The translations under genes were made by a program, and so were the position numbers. From Dendrobium chrysotoxum (lineage: Eukaryota > Streptophyta > Magnoliopsida > Asparagales > Orchidaceae): 64,000 nucleotides of DNA. Where the stretch lies: NCBI GenBank assembly GCA_019925795.1, contig CM034305.1:62360573-62424572 (forward strand). Reading direction: 5' to 3'. The notes under the pieces are model-generated. The model made no database searches, was not told where the DNA came from, and was given only the letters and a program-made list of their open reading frames with translations. Shown here in pieces: positions 47,521-57,482 of this stretch (position 1 is its first letter; every line of letters begins with the position of its first letter).

Positions 47521-47918
47521 GTAATGTGGAATGAAAGCTTCTCAGAGTTTTAGAGCTGTTATTTCATTTGTAGGTCTCCAGAATTTCTAAAGATTAAATT
47601 TGTTGTCTGAAAAGCTGAAGATTTGTAGAGCAATGCATGATGTGTACAAGCATAAATAATATTATTGGAGGTTAAAGATTGATTGTTCAACAAATATTAT
47701 TTTTCAGAAATTTTCTTGTTTGTTAATTAAATTATTTCTTAGCAGTTGTTTGGTTTATATTAACTATTATATTCTCACTCCCAGTAGACAACTCCAATTA
47801 AAGTTACATAACCCCTATTTCTCAATCGTAACAGTCTTTATCTACATATCAGTTGAATGTAAGCTCCAAAGAGTCCTCCATGGATTAAAATACCATTCTC
47901 CAAAGCTATTCAGATGTA

Positions 47919-48047
47919 GGCTTCGTTTGGGACAGCTTTCTTACTGCTTTCTAAAATAATTTTTTAGTAAAAAAAATTTAGTTTAAGAATTTTTTATATT
48001 AAAAAGTTGCTTTTGAAAATAATTAAAAAATTGTCTCAAATGAAGCC
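47919..48047. mobile_element. 129-bp MITE downstream of the CER3-like gene
   Basis: Terminal inverted repeats GGCTTCGTTTGGGACA and (reverse complement) GGCTTCATTTGAGACA match at 14 of 16. There is no ORF. Related fragments lie at 6480-6615 and 22075-22200. The target duplication is unclear, so the superfamily is left open. Confidence 0.75.
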
Positions 48048-48776
48048 AAAGGATTTAGGTATCTACTTCATTGAATCCTAAAATTTTTTAGAATCTACTT
48101 CGTTGTATCATATATTCTTTCTATGATTGCTTTAAAACATCATTACTTCTAGCAAGTCTTATCTCAGTAATTTGTTTAGTAGTGCTCTCAAATCCTTCAT
48201 TACAAACTCTTTAGAATGAATTTTTCAACTAGTTAATTTGTTATTTATTTACACATGCTATCACATATTATCTACATATAAAAGCCAAAATGACATAGGA
48301 AGTACTAAGGGCTTTCATATTGCAATAGTAATCTGGCAGCTTTTACTATATTGATTTTTCGTTTTTCATGACTTCATCACAATTCATTAGCTATACAAGA
48401 CTTCTTCATTAAATATTTGCTCTTGATAGCTATCTAATTTTGGACATCACAAAAATGATAGTCAAACTTGATATCATTATAATTAATAACAAAAAAAATT
48501 AGTAGATTTAGCTGTGAGTTCACTTCTAGCGGAAGAATGAATATAAATATTGTAAAGACCATCAAACACTATCAATTAAAAAAACGTGTACCTCATTACC
48601 ACTCCAAACCTCTTGTTATATTATGAAATTCAATGGTGTTGAGGGTCTTTATTGATCAAATATACTGCAAAACTAATATTCATAGCTCAAGACATTTTTA
48701 GCAACCTAACATGCGATTTCATGCTTGTATCATGTCACCCAAACTAACATAACCCTTATATAGGAGCGAGGAGTGC
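48048..48776. other. AT-rich intergenic DNA, nothing recognised
   Basis: No coding or repeat signal seen between the MITE and the solo LTR. Confidence 0.5.
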
Positions 48777-49971
48777 TGATGTATCATCAAAGAATTATGT
48801 TGATCGGGCACGAATCTCGAGGCAAAAATCATGTTGGAAACTTCAAAAATTAATTCAGAGATCATTTAAACTCCGATTTCAGCAAGCCTATAGTCGAACT
48901 GAGCGTCTCGGAAATACGAACCCAACGACACCAAATTCAACTCAATCCGAGCCCAAATGAGTCCAAATCAAAGACCTAAAGCACGTTTGGAAGGTTCAAT
49001 CCATAATTCGAATTACCAAACAGTTTCCAAAAGTGACATGCTTATAATCAAATCGAGCGGCTCAACGAGACGAATCCAACGAGCCCAAGATCATCAAATT
49101 CTGATATCATTAGGGCCTTCAAATGCTCAATAAACGGTCCATGATCAAGGGATTCAACGTCAGCCGTCCATCCGGATCACTCCATAATTGCCCCTGATCC
49201 TTCATCTATTTACGGGCTATGCCACTCCAGAAAATCTATAAATAGAGCCCTCATTTTCTCTTGAGGGGGACCGAAGCGAAGAGAGGAAGTAGAAGAGAAG
49301 AGAAGAAGAGAAGCTTAGGAGGGAACAACTCCTCCTCGACCACCGCCGGAATTCCGCCGGACGCCCAAGTGACGCTGGAATTCTTCCCAAGTAATGCCAG
49401 AGTTCTGCCTGACATCAGAATGACGTCGGACTTCTGTCGGACAACCGCATAAGGTCCAGACTTCTGTCGAAGTATTGCCCTACTACTACTACTACGGTCC
49501 TTCTGACCTCCCTCGCCAAGCAACGGTCCTTCTGACCTCCATCGCCAAGCAACGGTCCTTCTGACCACGATCTCTGCCGACTACAATCCTTCTGACCTCC
49601 GTCGCCCGCCGACTACGATCCTTCTGACTCACGTCGCCCACTGACTACAGTCCTTCAGATCAAATGAACATGTCAATAATGACTTTTTGTATCCTCACCA
49701 TGTAATGTACTCTATAAGATGTACTTCAAGATAAGGCCTTCTCCCAAAAAAGGACCTCATTTGTAATCGACTACAAGTACTAGTGGATTCATTCATGTTA
49801 GGCCAGGCCCCGTGATTTTTCCCCCTTTTTTAGGGGTTTTCCATGTAAAAATCTTGGTGTCTCTTATGTATGCTGCACCCTCTCTCTTATCTGATTTGTG
49901 CTGGATTTTCATGCAATGCTAAGACGTAAATTTATATTTCTCTACCGCCGCAAATACTCCTGGATGCAACA
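48777..49971 (+). mobile_element. Solo LTR of the Tat family (1195 bp)
   Basis: TGATGTATC...GATGCAACA, flanked by the perfect 5-bp duplication AGTGC (48772-48776 and 49972-49976). TATA box TATAAATAG at 49237-49245. After it come about five to six units of the cttctgacctccgtcgcc minisatellite (49490-49665). A solo LTR with an intact duplication is the known product of recombination between the two LTRs of a full element, which deletes the internal part. Confidence 0.95.
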
Positions 49972-49976
49972 AGTGC

Positions 49977-50426
49977 GTTAAATCATATCAGATGTGTAAT
50001 AACAAACATTTCCCAAGGTGTATTTTGGAGGAGTTATTTTTCATCAATTATTTATAATAATATATATTCATTAACGCATTATCAAAAATAATTATAAAGC
50101 AAACATCGTCCATATCATTGCAATTAATATTCCAAAACTATTCAATTAAAAGAGGTAATATACAACAATCATGGTACACCACTCTTTAGTCATCAAAATG
50201 CAGTGTCAATCATGACTGTAAAAATCTAACAATAGTGTAGTACAAGGACATACATATAACCAGAAACATGCTACCTCTAATCAACATAGTCTTTCTCCTT
50301 TTCAAACTCTAAAATCAACACATGCAAATAATGTAGGGGGTGATCATCAATAGCACAGTAGGTAACATGAAACTTACAACAGTAGCCAATATATGGAAGA
50401 AAAAGTAATACGTATGTCAATATATT
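49977..50426. other. AT-rich spacer, nothing recognised
   Basis: No coding signal. Confidence 0.5.
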
Positions 50427-50431
50427 AGCAT

Positions 50432-52448
50432 TGTTGCGTCCTGGAATATTCGCGACAGTAGAGATATATTAAGTTTAACGTCCTAGCTTTGTACGAAGAT
50501 CCAGCACACAAACAGATAAAATAAGTAGCAGTGTAGAGCTCATAAAAGACACCATAATTTTTACGTGGAAACCCCTGAAAAGGAGAAAAACCACGGGGCC
50601 TAGCCCAGTTTGAATGAATCCACTAATGTTTATAATTGATTACAAATGAGGCCCTTCCCTAGAAGAAAGGTCTTGGCTTGATGTAGCAAATATACATCAT
50701 ACAGAGTGCATTATATGCTAAGAGTTGAAAGAATCAATGTTGATATGTTTGTTTGAGGTGGCAAAACCATAGTTGGTGGACGACAGAGGTCAGAAAGATC
50801 GTAGTTGGAGATGGTGGTTGGAAGAATCGTAGTCGGCGGGCGACGGATATCGGGAGGACCATAGTTTGGCGACGATGGTCGGAAGGACCGTAGTCGGCGG
50901 GCGATAGAGGTCGGGAGAATCGTAATTGGACGACGATGGTCGAAAGGACCGTAGTCAGCGGGCGATGGAGATCGGGAGGACCATAGTTAGGTGACGATGG
51001 TTGGAAGGATCATAGTCGGCGGGCGACGGAGGTTGGGAGGACCGTAGTTGGACGATGATGGTTGAAAGGACCGTAGTCGGCGGGCGACGGAGGTCGGGAG
51101 GACCATATTCGGCGGGCGACGGAGGTCGGGAGGACCATAATCGGCGGGCGACGGAGGTCGGGAGGACCGTAGTTAGGTGAAGATGGTCGGAAGGACCACA
51201 GTCGGCGGGCAACGGAGGTTGGGAGGACCGTAGTTGGACGATGATGGTCGAAAGGACTGGCAACGGAGGTCGGGAGGACCATAGTTGGCGGGCGACGGAG
51301 GTCGGGAGGGCCATAGTTAGGTGATGATGGTCGGAAGGACCATAGTCGGCGGGCGATGGAGGTCGGGAGGACCATAGTCGGCGGGCGATGGAGGTCGGGA
51401 GGACCGTAGTTAGGCGACGGTGGTCAGAAAGACCATAGTCAATGATGGTGGTTGGAAGAACCGTAGTCGGCGGGTGACGGAGGTCGGGAAGACCATAGTT
51501 AAGAGACGGTAGTTGAAAGTACTATAGTTGACGATGGTTGATGGAAGGACCATAGTTGGTGAGCGACGGAGGTCAGGAGGATCGTAATCGGAGACGGTGG
51601 TCATAATGACCATAGTTGACAATAGTCGATGGAAGGACCTTTAAGATGATGATCGGAAGGACTGTAATTGGCGATGGTTGTCAAGAGGACCGTAGTTGAA
51701 GTCCGGCAGTGGTCGACGAACAGGAAGAAGTCCAATAGTGATCGGGAAGAACTTCGACGATGGGAACGAATGGGAGGAAGTCCGACGATGGTCGACAAAC
51801 TGGAGGAAGTCCGGAGGTGGTCGGGAAGAACTCCAGCGGTGGTCGCCGGACTAGCAGAAGTCCGGTGGTGGTTGGGAAGAACTTCGACGATGGTCGACGG
51901 ACTGGCGGAAGTTCGTTGGTGGTCGGGAAGAAATCCGGCGGTGGTCGGCGGCGAGGAAGCTCCTAAGTTCTTCCCTTCTCTTTCTCCTTTCTCCTCCTTC
52001 TTCCTCCCCCCTCATGAGAAGAATAGGGGCTATTTATAATTTTTTGAGAGTGGCATGACTTGTAAATATGTGGAGAATCAAGGTCAAAATGAGAGTGATT
52101 TGAATGGACGACCGATATTGATCCCCTTGATTGTGAACCGTTCAATAGCCATTTGAATGCCTTAATGATATCGGAATTTAGTGATCTTTGGCTCGTTGGA
52201 TTCGTCTTGTCGAGCCGCTAGATTCGAATATAAGCATGTCACGTTTGGAAGCCTTTTGGTAATTCGAATTATAGTTTGAACCTTCCAAATGCGCTTTAGG
52301 TCTTTGATTTGGACTCATTTGGGCTCGGATTGAGTCGAATTTGGTGTCGTTGGGCTTGTATTTTTGAGACATTTAATTCGACTGTAAGTTTGCTAAAATC
52401 AGAATTTAGATGGTCTCCGAATTTAGATGGTCTCCGATTTAATTTTTA
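50432..52448 (-). repeat. Left (3') LTR of the deleted Tat element, inner end truncated
   Basis: Matches the right LTR closely, including the order of minisatellite variants. TATA box on the minus strand at 52038-52030. Homology stops at the gatttaattttta block (52448), about 67 bp before the expected TG end. Confidence 0.85.
50760..51720 (-). repeat. LTR minisatellite, about 25-30 units of 29-32 bp
   Basis: Two unit types mix: gtcggcgggcgacggaggtc plus gggaggaccata (32 bp) and gttaggtgacgatggtcgga plus aggaccata (29 bp). A related 30-base series (aagtccggcggtggtcg) follows at 51690-51950. ORFs across it encode Pro/Ser/Arg-rich repeats and are not genes. Confidence 0.92.
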
Positions 52449-52527
52449 GCCATATAAACTTTATCCATTATACAAGCCCTTCTGCTTTTAGGTGAGGCGT
52501 GCAGCCTCAATAATTTCGTTTCCAAGC

Positions 52528-52529
<2 letters not shown>

Positions 52530-52566
<37 letters not shown>
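52530..52566. repeat. (ATT)n microsatellite
   Basis: About 11-12 uninterrupted att units directly before the TGTGATAAC segment at 52566. Confidence 0.95.
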
Positions 52567-52567
<1 letters not shown>

Positions 52568-53250
52568 GTGATAACATCTAGAAGTGGGAACAGGAATAGG
52601 AATCAAGGCGGCACAGTGAGCAGCACGCTAGTAGTAGCACCCGCCCCTTGGAAATTTGGACATAAATTAGGATGCTTAGGAATTAGTATATTTAAATTAA
52701 ATTCTTTTATTTTTAATTATGTATTTTGACTTTTTAAATTCCTAACATTGTTAGAAATTTATGTAATGACTTTTTGAATTCTTATATTTATTTATTTCTT
52801 AAATGAGGTTAATAAATTTTTGTCTCTTAAAATTCCCAAAATTATTTTTAAAAAAAATTATAGAATTTTCTAGAGAGACTTTTCATATTCTCCTTATGCA
52901 ACTATAAATACCTCCTTAGAGGTAAGGAGAAAAGCACAATCTCTTGTGCCGGTCCAAGCCCTCTCTTTGGATTGGTAGCTCGGGGATTGTCAGCGGCGAT
53001 CAAAACCTTGCTCTCTTGTGCCGGTCCAAGCATTCCTCTGGATTGGTAGCTTGGGAAGCGTACGTGGCGATCAAAGTGAATATTGGTGGCGATCAAAGCC
53101 TAATTCTCTTGTGCCGGTCCAAAATTTTCCTTGGATTGGTAGCTCGAAGAATATTGGTGGTGATCAAAGCCTTGCCCTCTTGTGCCGGTCCTTTTGTGGA
53201 TTGGTAGCTTGGAGGGCATTAATGGGGATCAAAATTTTGCTTTCTTGCAA
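52566..53250 (+). repeat. LTR- or promoter-like segment with four tandem repeats
   Basis: Begins TGTGATAACATC and has a TATA-like ctataaatacctcc at about 52903. It then has four units starting at 52941, 53013, 53106 and 53177 (spacings 72, 93, 71), each with ctcttgtgccggtcc, ggattggtag and ggcgatcaaa. The origin is unclear: a TATA box followed by repeats would suit an LTR of another element inserted in the Tat remnant, but no matched end is seen. Confidence 0.55.
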
Positions 53251-53859
53251 AAGTTAGAAACAACCCGACGGTGGCCTCTCTTGGGGAGAGATTTGGCAAT
53301 AGCAATGCCTTCAAGGAGATTCGATGATAATCAGTGGACAAGTGGAAACCCATAATATGTGGCGACCGGGTAGAAGTTTGATGGCAGCCAGGTGAAAGTC
53401 TGATAGCAATCTGGCAGAAGTCCAACTGTGGTCGGGCAAAAGTCCGATGACGCTCATGCGGAAGTTAGACGATGATGGGTATTCATGAAGAGATCTGACG
53501 AAGTTCAAAGAACAGACAAAAGTCCGACGATGATTAATAATTGGGAAGAGATCCGACGAATATAAGTTGATCCTTTAATGCATAGAGTTAGGCGGTATGC
53601 CAATGAAAGTCTATTAGAAGAAGTTAGGTGATATTCCGACATTGGAGATCGTGCAGTAATCTGATGATGATAATCGGGCAGCATTTTGTTGAAGATAGAA
53701 GGTATGCATGCTGACGGGGGCAGATAACTGACAATTTGATGGAGGGGATCAAACATTATGTCAACTACAGCTATCTAGTGACACGTTAACGATGTCAACA
53801 GAGTGGAGAAATGACAGGGATCCAATCCTTCTTTGAAGGAGCTGAGAAAGTTGCTTCGA
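53251..53859. other. Degenerate repeat-derived DNA
   Basis: Recurring aagtccgatgacg/aagtccaactgtggtcg motifs resemble those of the Tat LTRs. No gene. Confidence 0.5.
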
Positions 53860-54345
53860 AATTCATTGTGGAAGAGGTTGATGAGATTCACCAAAGACGT
53901 TCAACCGAGGATATTTGAGCTATCGAAGATTATTTCTCAGAACGTTTCTTGTTGATATTAACTTGTATGAAGAAGGTCAAAAGAAATGCATCAAAATTTT
54001 TTGACCTATCCGAGATTGTTTGTCAGTGCGTTGCTCGATGACATTAACCTGTGTGGAGAGGTCGAGAGAATCTACCAAAGATGTATGACCTATCCGAGGT
54101 TGTTTGTCAGAGCGTTGTTCAATGACGTTAACTTGTGTGGAAGAGGTCGAGAGAATCTACCAAAGATGTATGACCTATCCGAGGTTGTTTGTTAGAGCGT
54201 TGCTCGATGACGTTAACCTGTGTGGAAGAGGTTGAGAGAATCCACCAAAGATGTATGACCTATCCGAGGTTATTTGTCAGAGCGTTGCTTAATGATGTTA
54301 ACCTGTGTGGAAGAGGCCAAATCGAATCCCCCTGGGATCGATTAT
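53860..54345 (-). repeat. Tat UTR repeats, 85-bp units
   Basis: Clear units start at 54002, 54086, 54171 and 54256 (84-85 bp each), with a decayed one before them. On the minus strand they read ggataggtca, then cacaggttaacgtcatcgag, matching the UTR of the Tat element at 2238-2465. They end at a hairpin (54320-54343) equivalent to those at 2238 and 2368. Confidence 0.88.
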
Positions 54346-54528
54346 GCCTTGATTAGGAGGGGACGAATGCCACGTGTATCCCGAATTAAAGGTAAATATT
54401 GTTCTATCTTTATACCGTTATTATCTTTTTGAGGTTGAGGTTAAGACCATGCCCAAGGAATAGACTCTAGGTAGAGATTGTAAACATCTTATAATTTATT
54501 GGAAGCATCCTTGCATTAGTCAGAAGCT

Positions 54529-54606
54529 TTATGAAAGATAGTTTCCCAAGATACTATCGTGAATGTCAGAAGATTTGGAGGTTTTCTTGGCCATGATTGC
54601 AGTCAT
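54529..54606 (-). pseudogene. Short gag-like start of the deleted Tat element
   Basis: ATG at 54606 opens 25 codons (MTAIMAKKTSKSSDIHDSIL...) and then a stop. It sits about 125 bp after the PBS, where gag would begin. Only its position supports the call. The sequence beyond it does not code. Confidence 0.4.
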
Positions 54607-54691
54607 GGTTGCCCCCAGTCTACATATGATTCCAATGAAATTGATGCATCATTGGTTGATACCTGAGGGGAGATAGAAAATTGCATAAGTT

Positions 54692-54710
54692 CCCCCCCCC
54701 CCCCCCCCCC
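54692..54710. repeat. C19 homopolymer (G run on the element's sense strand)
   Basis: A single-base run of 19 in the element leader just after the PBS. It is a likely polymerase-slippage site and a possible G-quadruplex in the RNA. Confidence 0.9.
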
Positions 54711-54728
54711 AACTAGGAATCTTTTCCC

Positions 54729-54744
54729 ACAGACGGCGCCAAAC
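54729..54744 (-). other. Primer binding site region of the deleted Tat element
   Basis: Directly inside the right LTR the minus strand reads gtttggcgccgtctgtggga. TGGCGCC after a short spacer, followed by gtctgtggga, is the usual context in plant Tat and other Ty3/gypsy elements. It marks this LTR as the 5' LTR. I do not assign the tRNA. Confidence 0.7.
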
Positions 54745-56823
54745 TGTTGCGTCCTGGAATATTCACGGCAATAGAGATATATTAAGTTTAACGTCCTAGC
54801 TTTGTACGAAGATCCATCACACAAACAGATAAAATAAGTAGCAGTATATAGCTCATAAAAGACACCATAATTTTTACATAGAAACCCCTGAAAAGGAGAA
54901 AAATCACAGGGCCTAGCCCAGTTTGAATGAATCCACTAATGTTTATAATTGATTACAAATGAGGCCCTTCCCTAGAAGAAAGGTCTTGGCTTGATGTAGC
55001 AAATATACATCATACAGAGTGCATTATATGCTGAGAGTTGGAAGAATCAACATTGATATGTTTGTTTGGGGCGGCAAAACCATAGTTGGTGGATAATAGA
55101 GGTCAGAAAGATCATAGTTAGAGATTGTGGTTGGAAGAATCGTAGTCGGCGGGCGACGGATATCGGGAGGACCATAGTTGGGCGACGACGGTCGGAAAGA
55201 CCGTAGTCGGCAGGCGATAGAGGTCGGGAGGACCGTAATTGGACGATGATGGTCGGAAGGACCGTAGTGAGTAGGCGATGGAGGTCGGGAGGACCATAGT
55301 TAGGTGACAATGGTCGGAAGGACCATAGTCGGCGGGCAACGGATGTCGGTAGGACCGTTGTTGGACGATGATGGTCGAAAGGACCGTAGTCGGTGAGCGA
55401 CGGAGGTCGGGAGGACCATAGTCGGCAGGAGACGGAGGTCGGGAGGACCGTAGTTAGGTGACGATAGTCGGAAGGACCATAGTCAGCGAGCGATAGAGGT
55501 TGGGAGGACCGTAGTTGGACGATGATGGTCGAAAGGATCGTAGTCGGCGGGCGACAAAGGTTGGGAGGACCATAGTCGATGGGCGACGGAGGTCGGGAGG
55601 ACCGTAGTTAGGTGACGATGATTGGAAGGACCATAGTCGGCGGGCGACAGAGGTCGGGAGGACCATAGTCGGCGGGCGACGGAGGTCGGGAGGACCGTAG
55701 TTAGGCGACGGTGGTCAGAAAGACCATAGTTAGTGATGGTGGTTGGAAGAACCGTAGTCGGCGGGTGATGGAGGTCAGGAAGACCATAGTTAAGCGACGG
55801 TGGTTGAAAGTACTGTAGTTGATAATGGTTGATGGAAGGACCATAGTTTGCGGGCGACGGAGGTCAGGACGATCGTAATCAGTGACGGTGGTCAGAATGA
55901 CCATAGTTGACAATGGTCGATGGAAGGACCTTTAAGATGATGATCGGAAGGACCGTAATTAGCGATGGTTGTCAAGAGGACCGTAGTTGAAGTCCGACAG
56001 TGGTCGACAAACAGGCAGAAGTCCAACAGTGTTCAGGAAGAACTTCGACGATGGGAAGGAATGGGTGGAAGTCCGACGATGGTCGGTAGACTGGAGGAAG
56101 TCCGGCTGTGGTCGGGAAGAACTCCGGCGGTGGTCGACGGACTAGCAGAAGTCCGGCGGTGGTCGGCGGACTGGCGAAAGTTCGTCGGTGGTCGGGAAGA
56201 AATCCGGCGGTGGTCGCCGGACTGGCGGAAGTCCGGCGGTGGTCGCCGAACTGGCGGAAGTCCGGCGGTGGTCGGCGGTGAGGAAGCTCCCAAGTTCTTC
56301 CCTTCTCTTTCTCCTTTCTCCTCCTGCTCCCTCCCCCCTCATGAGAAGAATAGGGGCTATTTATAATTTTTTAAGAGTGGCATGACTTGTAAATATGTGG
56401 AGAATCAAGGTCAAAATGAGAGTGATTTGAATGGACGGCCGATATTGATCCCCTTGATCGTGAACCGTTTAATGGCCATTTGAATGCCTTAATGATATTG
56501 GAATTTAGTGATCTTTAGCTCGTTGGATTCATCTTGTCGAGCCGCTCGATTCGAATATAAGCATGTCACGTTTGGAAGCCTTTTGGTAATTCGAATTATG
56601 GTTTGAACCTTCCAAATGCGCTTTGGGTCTTTGATTTGGACTTATTTGGGCTCGGATTGAGTCGAATTTGGTGTCGTTGGGCTCGTATTTTTGAGACGTT
56701 TAGTTCGACTGTAAGTTTGCAGAAATTAGAATTCAGATGGTCTCCGATTTAATTTTTAAAGATTCCAACTTGATTTTGCCTCGAGATTCGTGTCCGATCA
56801 AGATAATTTTTACTAATATATCA
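54745..56823 (-). repeat. Right (5') LTR of the deleted Tat element (2079 bp)
   Basis: On the minus strand it starts TGATATATTAG and ends ACGCAACA. The TATA box (TATAAATAG) is at 56365-56357. The minisatellite fills 55070-56280. The region upstream of the TATA box (56400-56823) aligns along its length with 5220-5680 and 48777-49237. Confidence 0.92.
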
Positions 56824-57027
56824 AGCACATTATAGTAGTAAACTATGTTATATTTAAATAAAGTTCTATAATAATTAATATAATAGGTGATACCAAATAT
56901 AGTGTCTCAACATCTCAAATATTATGCTTAATAAATATAGCCTGTTAGTATAAAATCTAATATTAAAAGCATACATCATGATCAGTGCAAACTTTAAATT
57001 ATTGCACAACCATTATATCACAACAAG

Positions 57028-57480
57028 TACTATAGAAAAATCACATTTTTCTGACAGCATTTCTGGCAGAATAATAGTCACTGGAAATAGCGGTGGACAT
57101 ACCGACAGATTGGCCGTCGAAAAATAATGGACTTTTCGACGGAATTCCGTTGAAAATTTCTGCTGGAAAATCGCCAGATTATTAAGAGGAAAACACGGGT
57201 TTTCATCTTCTTTGTTTCTTCGTTCCCATTCACGTGAGGTTCTTCTTCTTCGACTTCACTATTTCATGTGAGGTAGAGTTTCGAACGAGCTGCTTGCCAT
57301 TGTTAGCCTAGGGTTTGGTTTTTCCTCTTCTGCAGTTACTGTTTGCTACTCGTGAGGTTCTTCCTCTTCGGCTTCGCTGGTTCGCATGAGGTAGAGCTTT
57401 GAACATTTGGTTTTTCCTCTTCTGCATTTATTGGTTGATGTCTGCTTCACGTGACGTAGAGTTTTAAAAGAGTCAAAGAA
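57028..57480. mobile_element. Possible CACTA-type transposon end
   Basis: TACTATAGAAAAATCAC at 57029 resembles a CACTA terminus with the first base changed. It is followed by ttcgacggaattccgttga-type motifs (57135-57160), like the sub-terminal repeats of plant CACTA elements. A roughly 120-bp duplication (gaggttcttc, ggtagag(t/c)tt, ggtttttcctcttctgca) follows at 57230-57445. It ends abruptly at the chromovirus LTR at 57483. No transposase and no second end in the window. Confidence 0.4.
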
Positions 57481-57482
57481 TC

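Larger units (their letters stand above)
50432..56823 (-). mobile_element. Internally deleted Tat-family element with two 2-kb LTRs
   Basis: The outer ends are TGTTGC...(left) and ...TATATCA (right), both matching the family LTR ends in reverse orientation. Flanks AGCAT (50427-50431) and AGCAC (56824-56828) form a likely duplication with one change. The right LTR (54745-56823) is followed on the minus strand by a PBS-like sequence and a 25-codon gag-like start; after that only UTR repeats and unrelated segments remain. All of pol is missing. The left LTR (50432-52448) lacks about 67 bp at its inner end. It is a non-autonomous or heavily deleted copy. Confidence 0.8.

Noticed and set aside
50955..51622. 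Several minus-strand ORFs of 70-120 codons rich in Pro, Ser, Arg and Trp
   Set aside because: They follow the 29-32-bp LTR minisatellite in different frames. The repeat explains both the openness and the composition. The same applies to 55047-55913 and 25762-26257.
51668..52039. 123-codon + ORF rich in Val, Arg and Gly
   Set aside because: Product of the aagtccggcggtggtcg repeat inside the LTR. The parallel ORF at 55965-56366 has the same origin.
54603..54824. 73-codon minus ORF across the LTR/PBS border
   Set aside because: It crosses the LTR end, PBS and a G homopolymer, so it is not a plausible protein.
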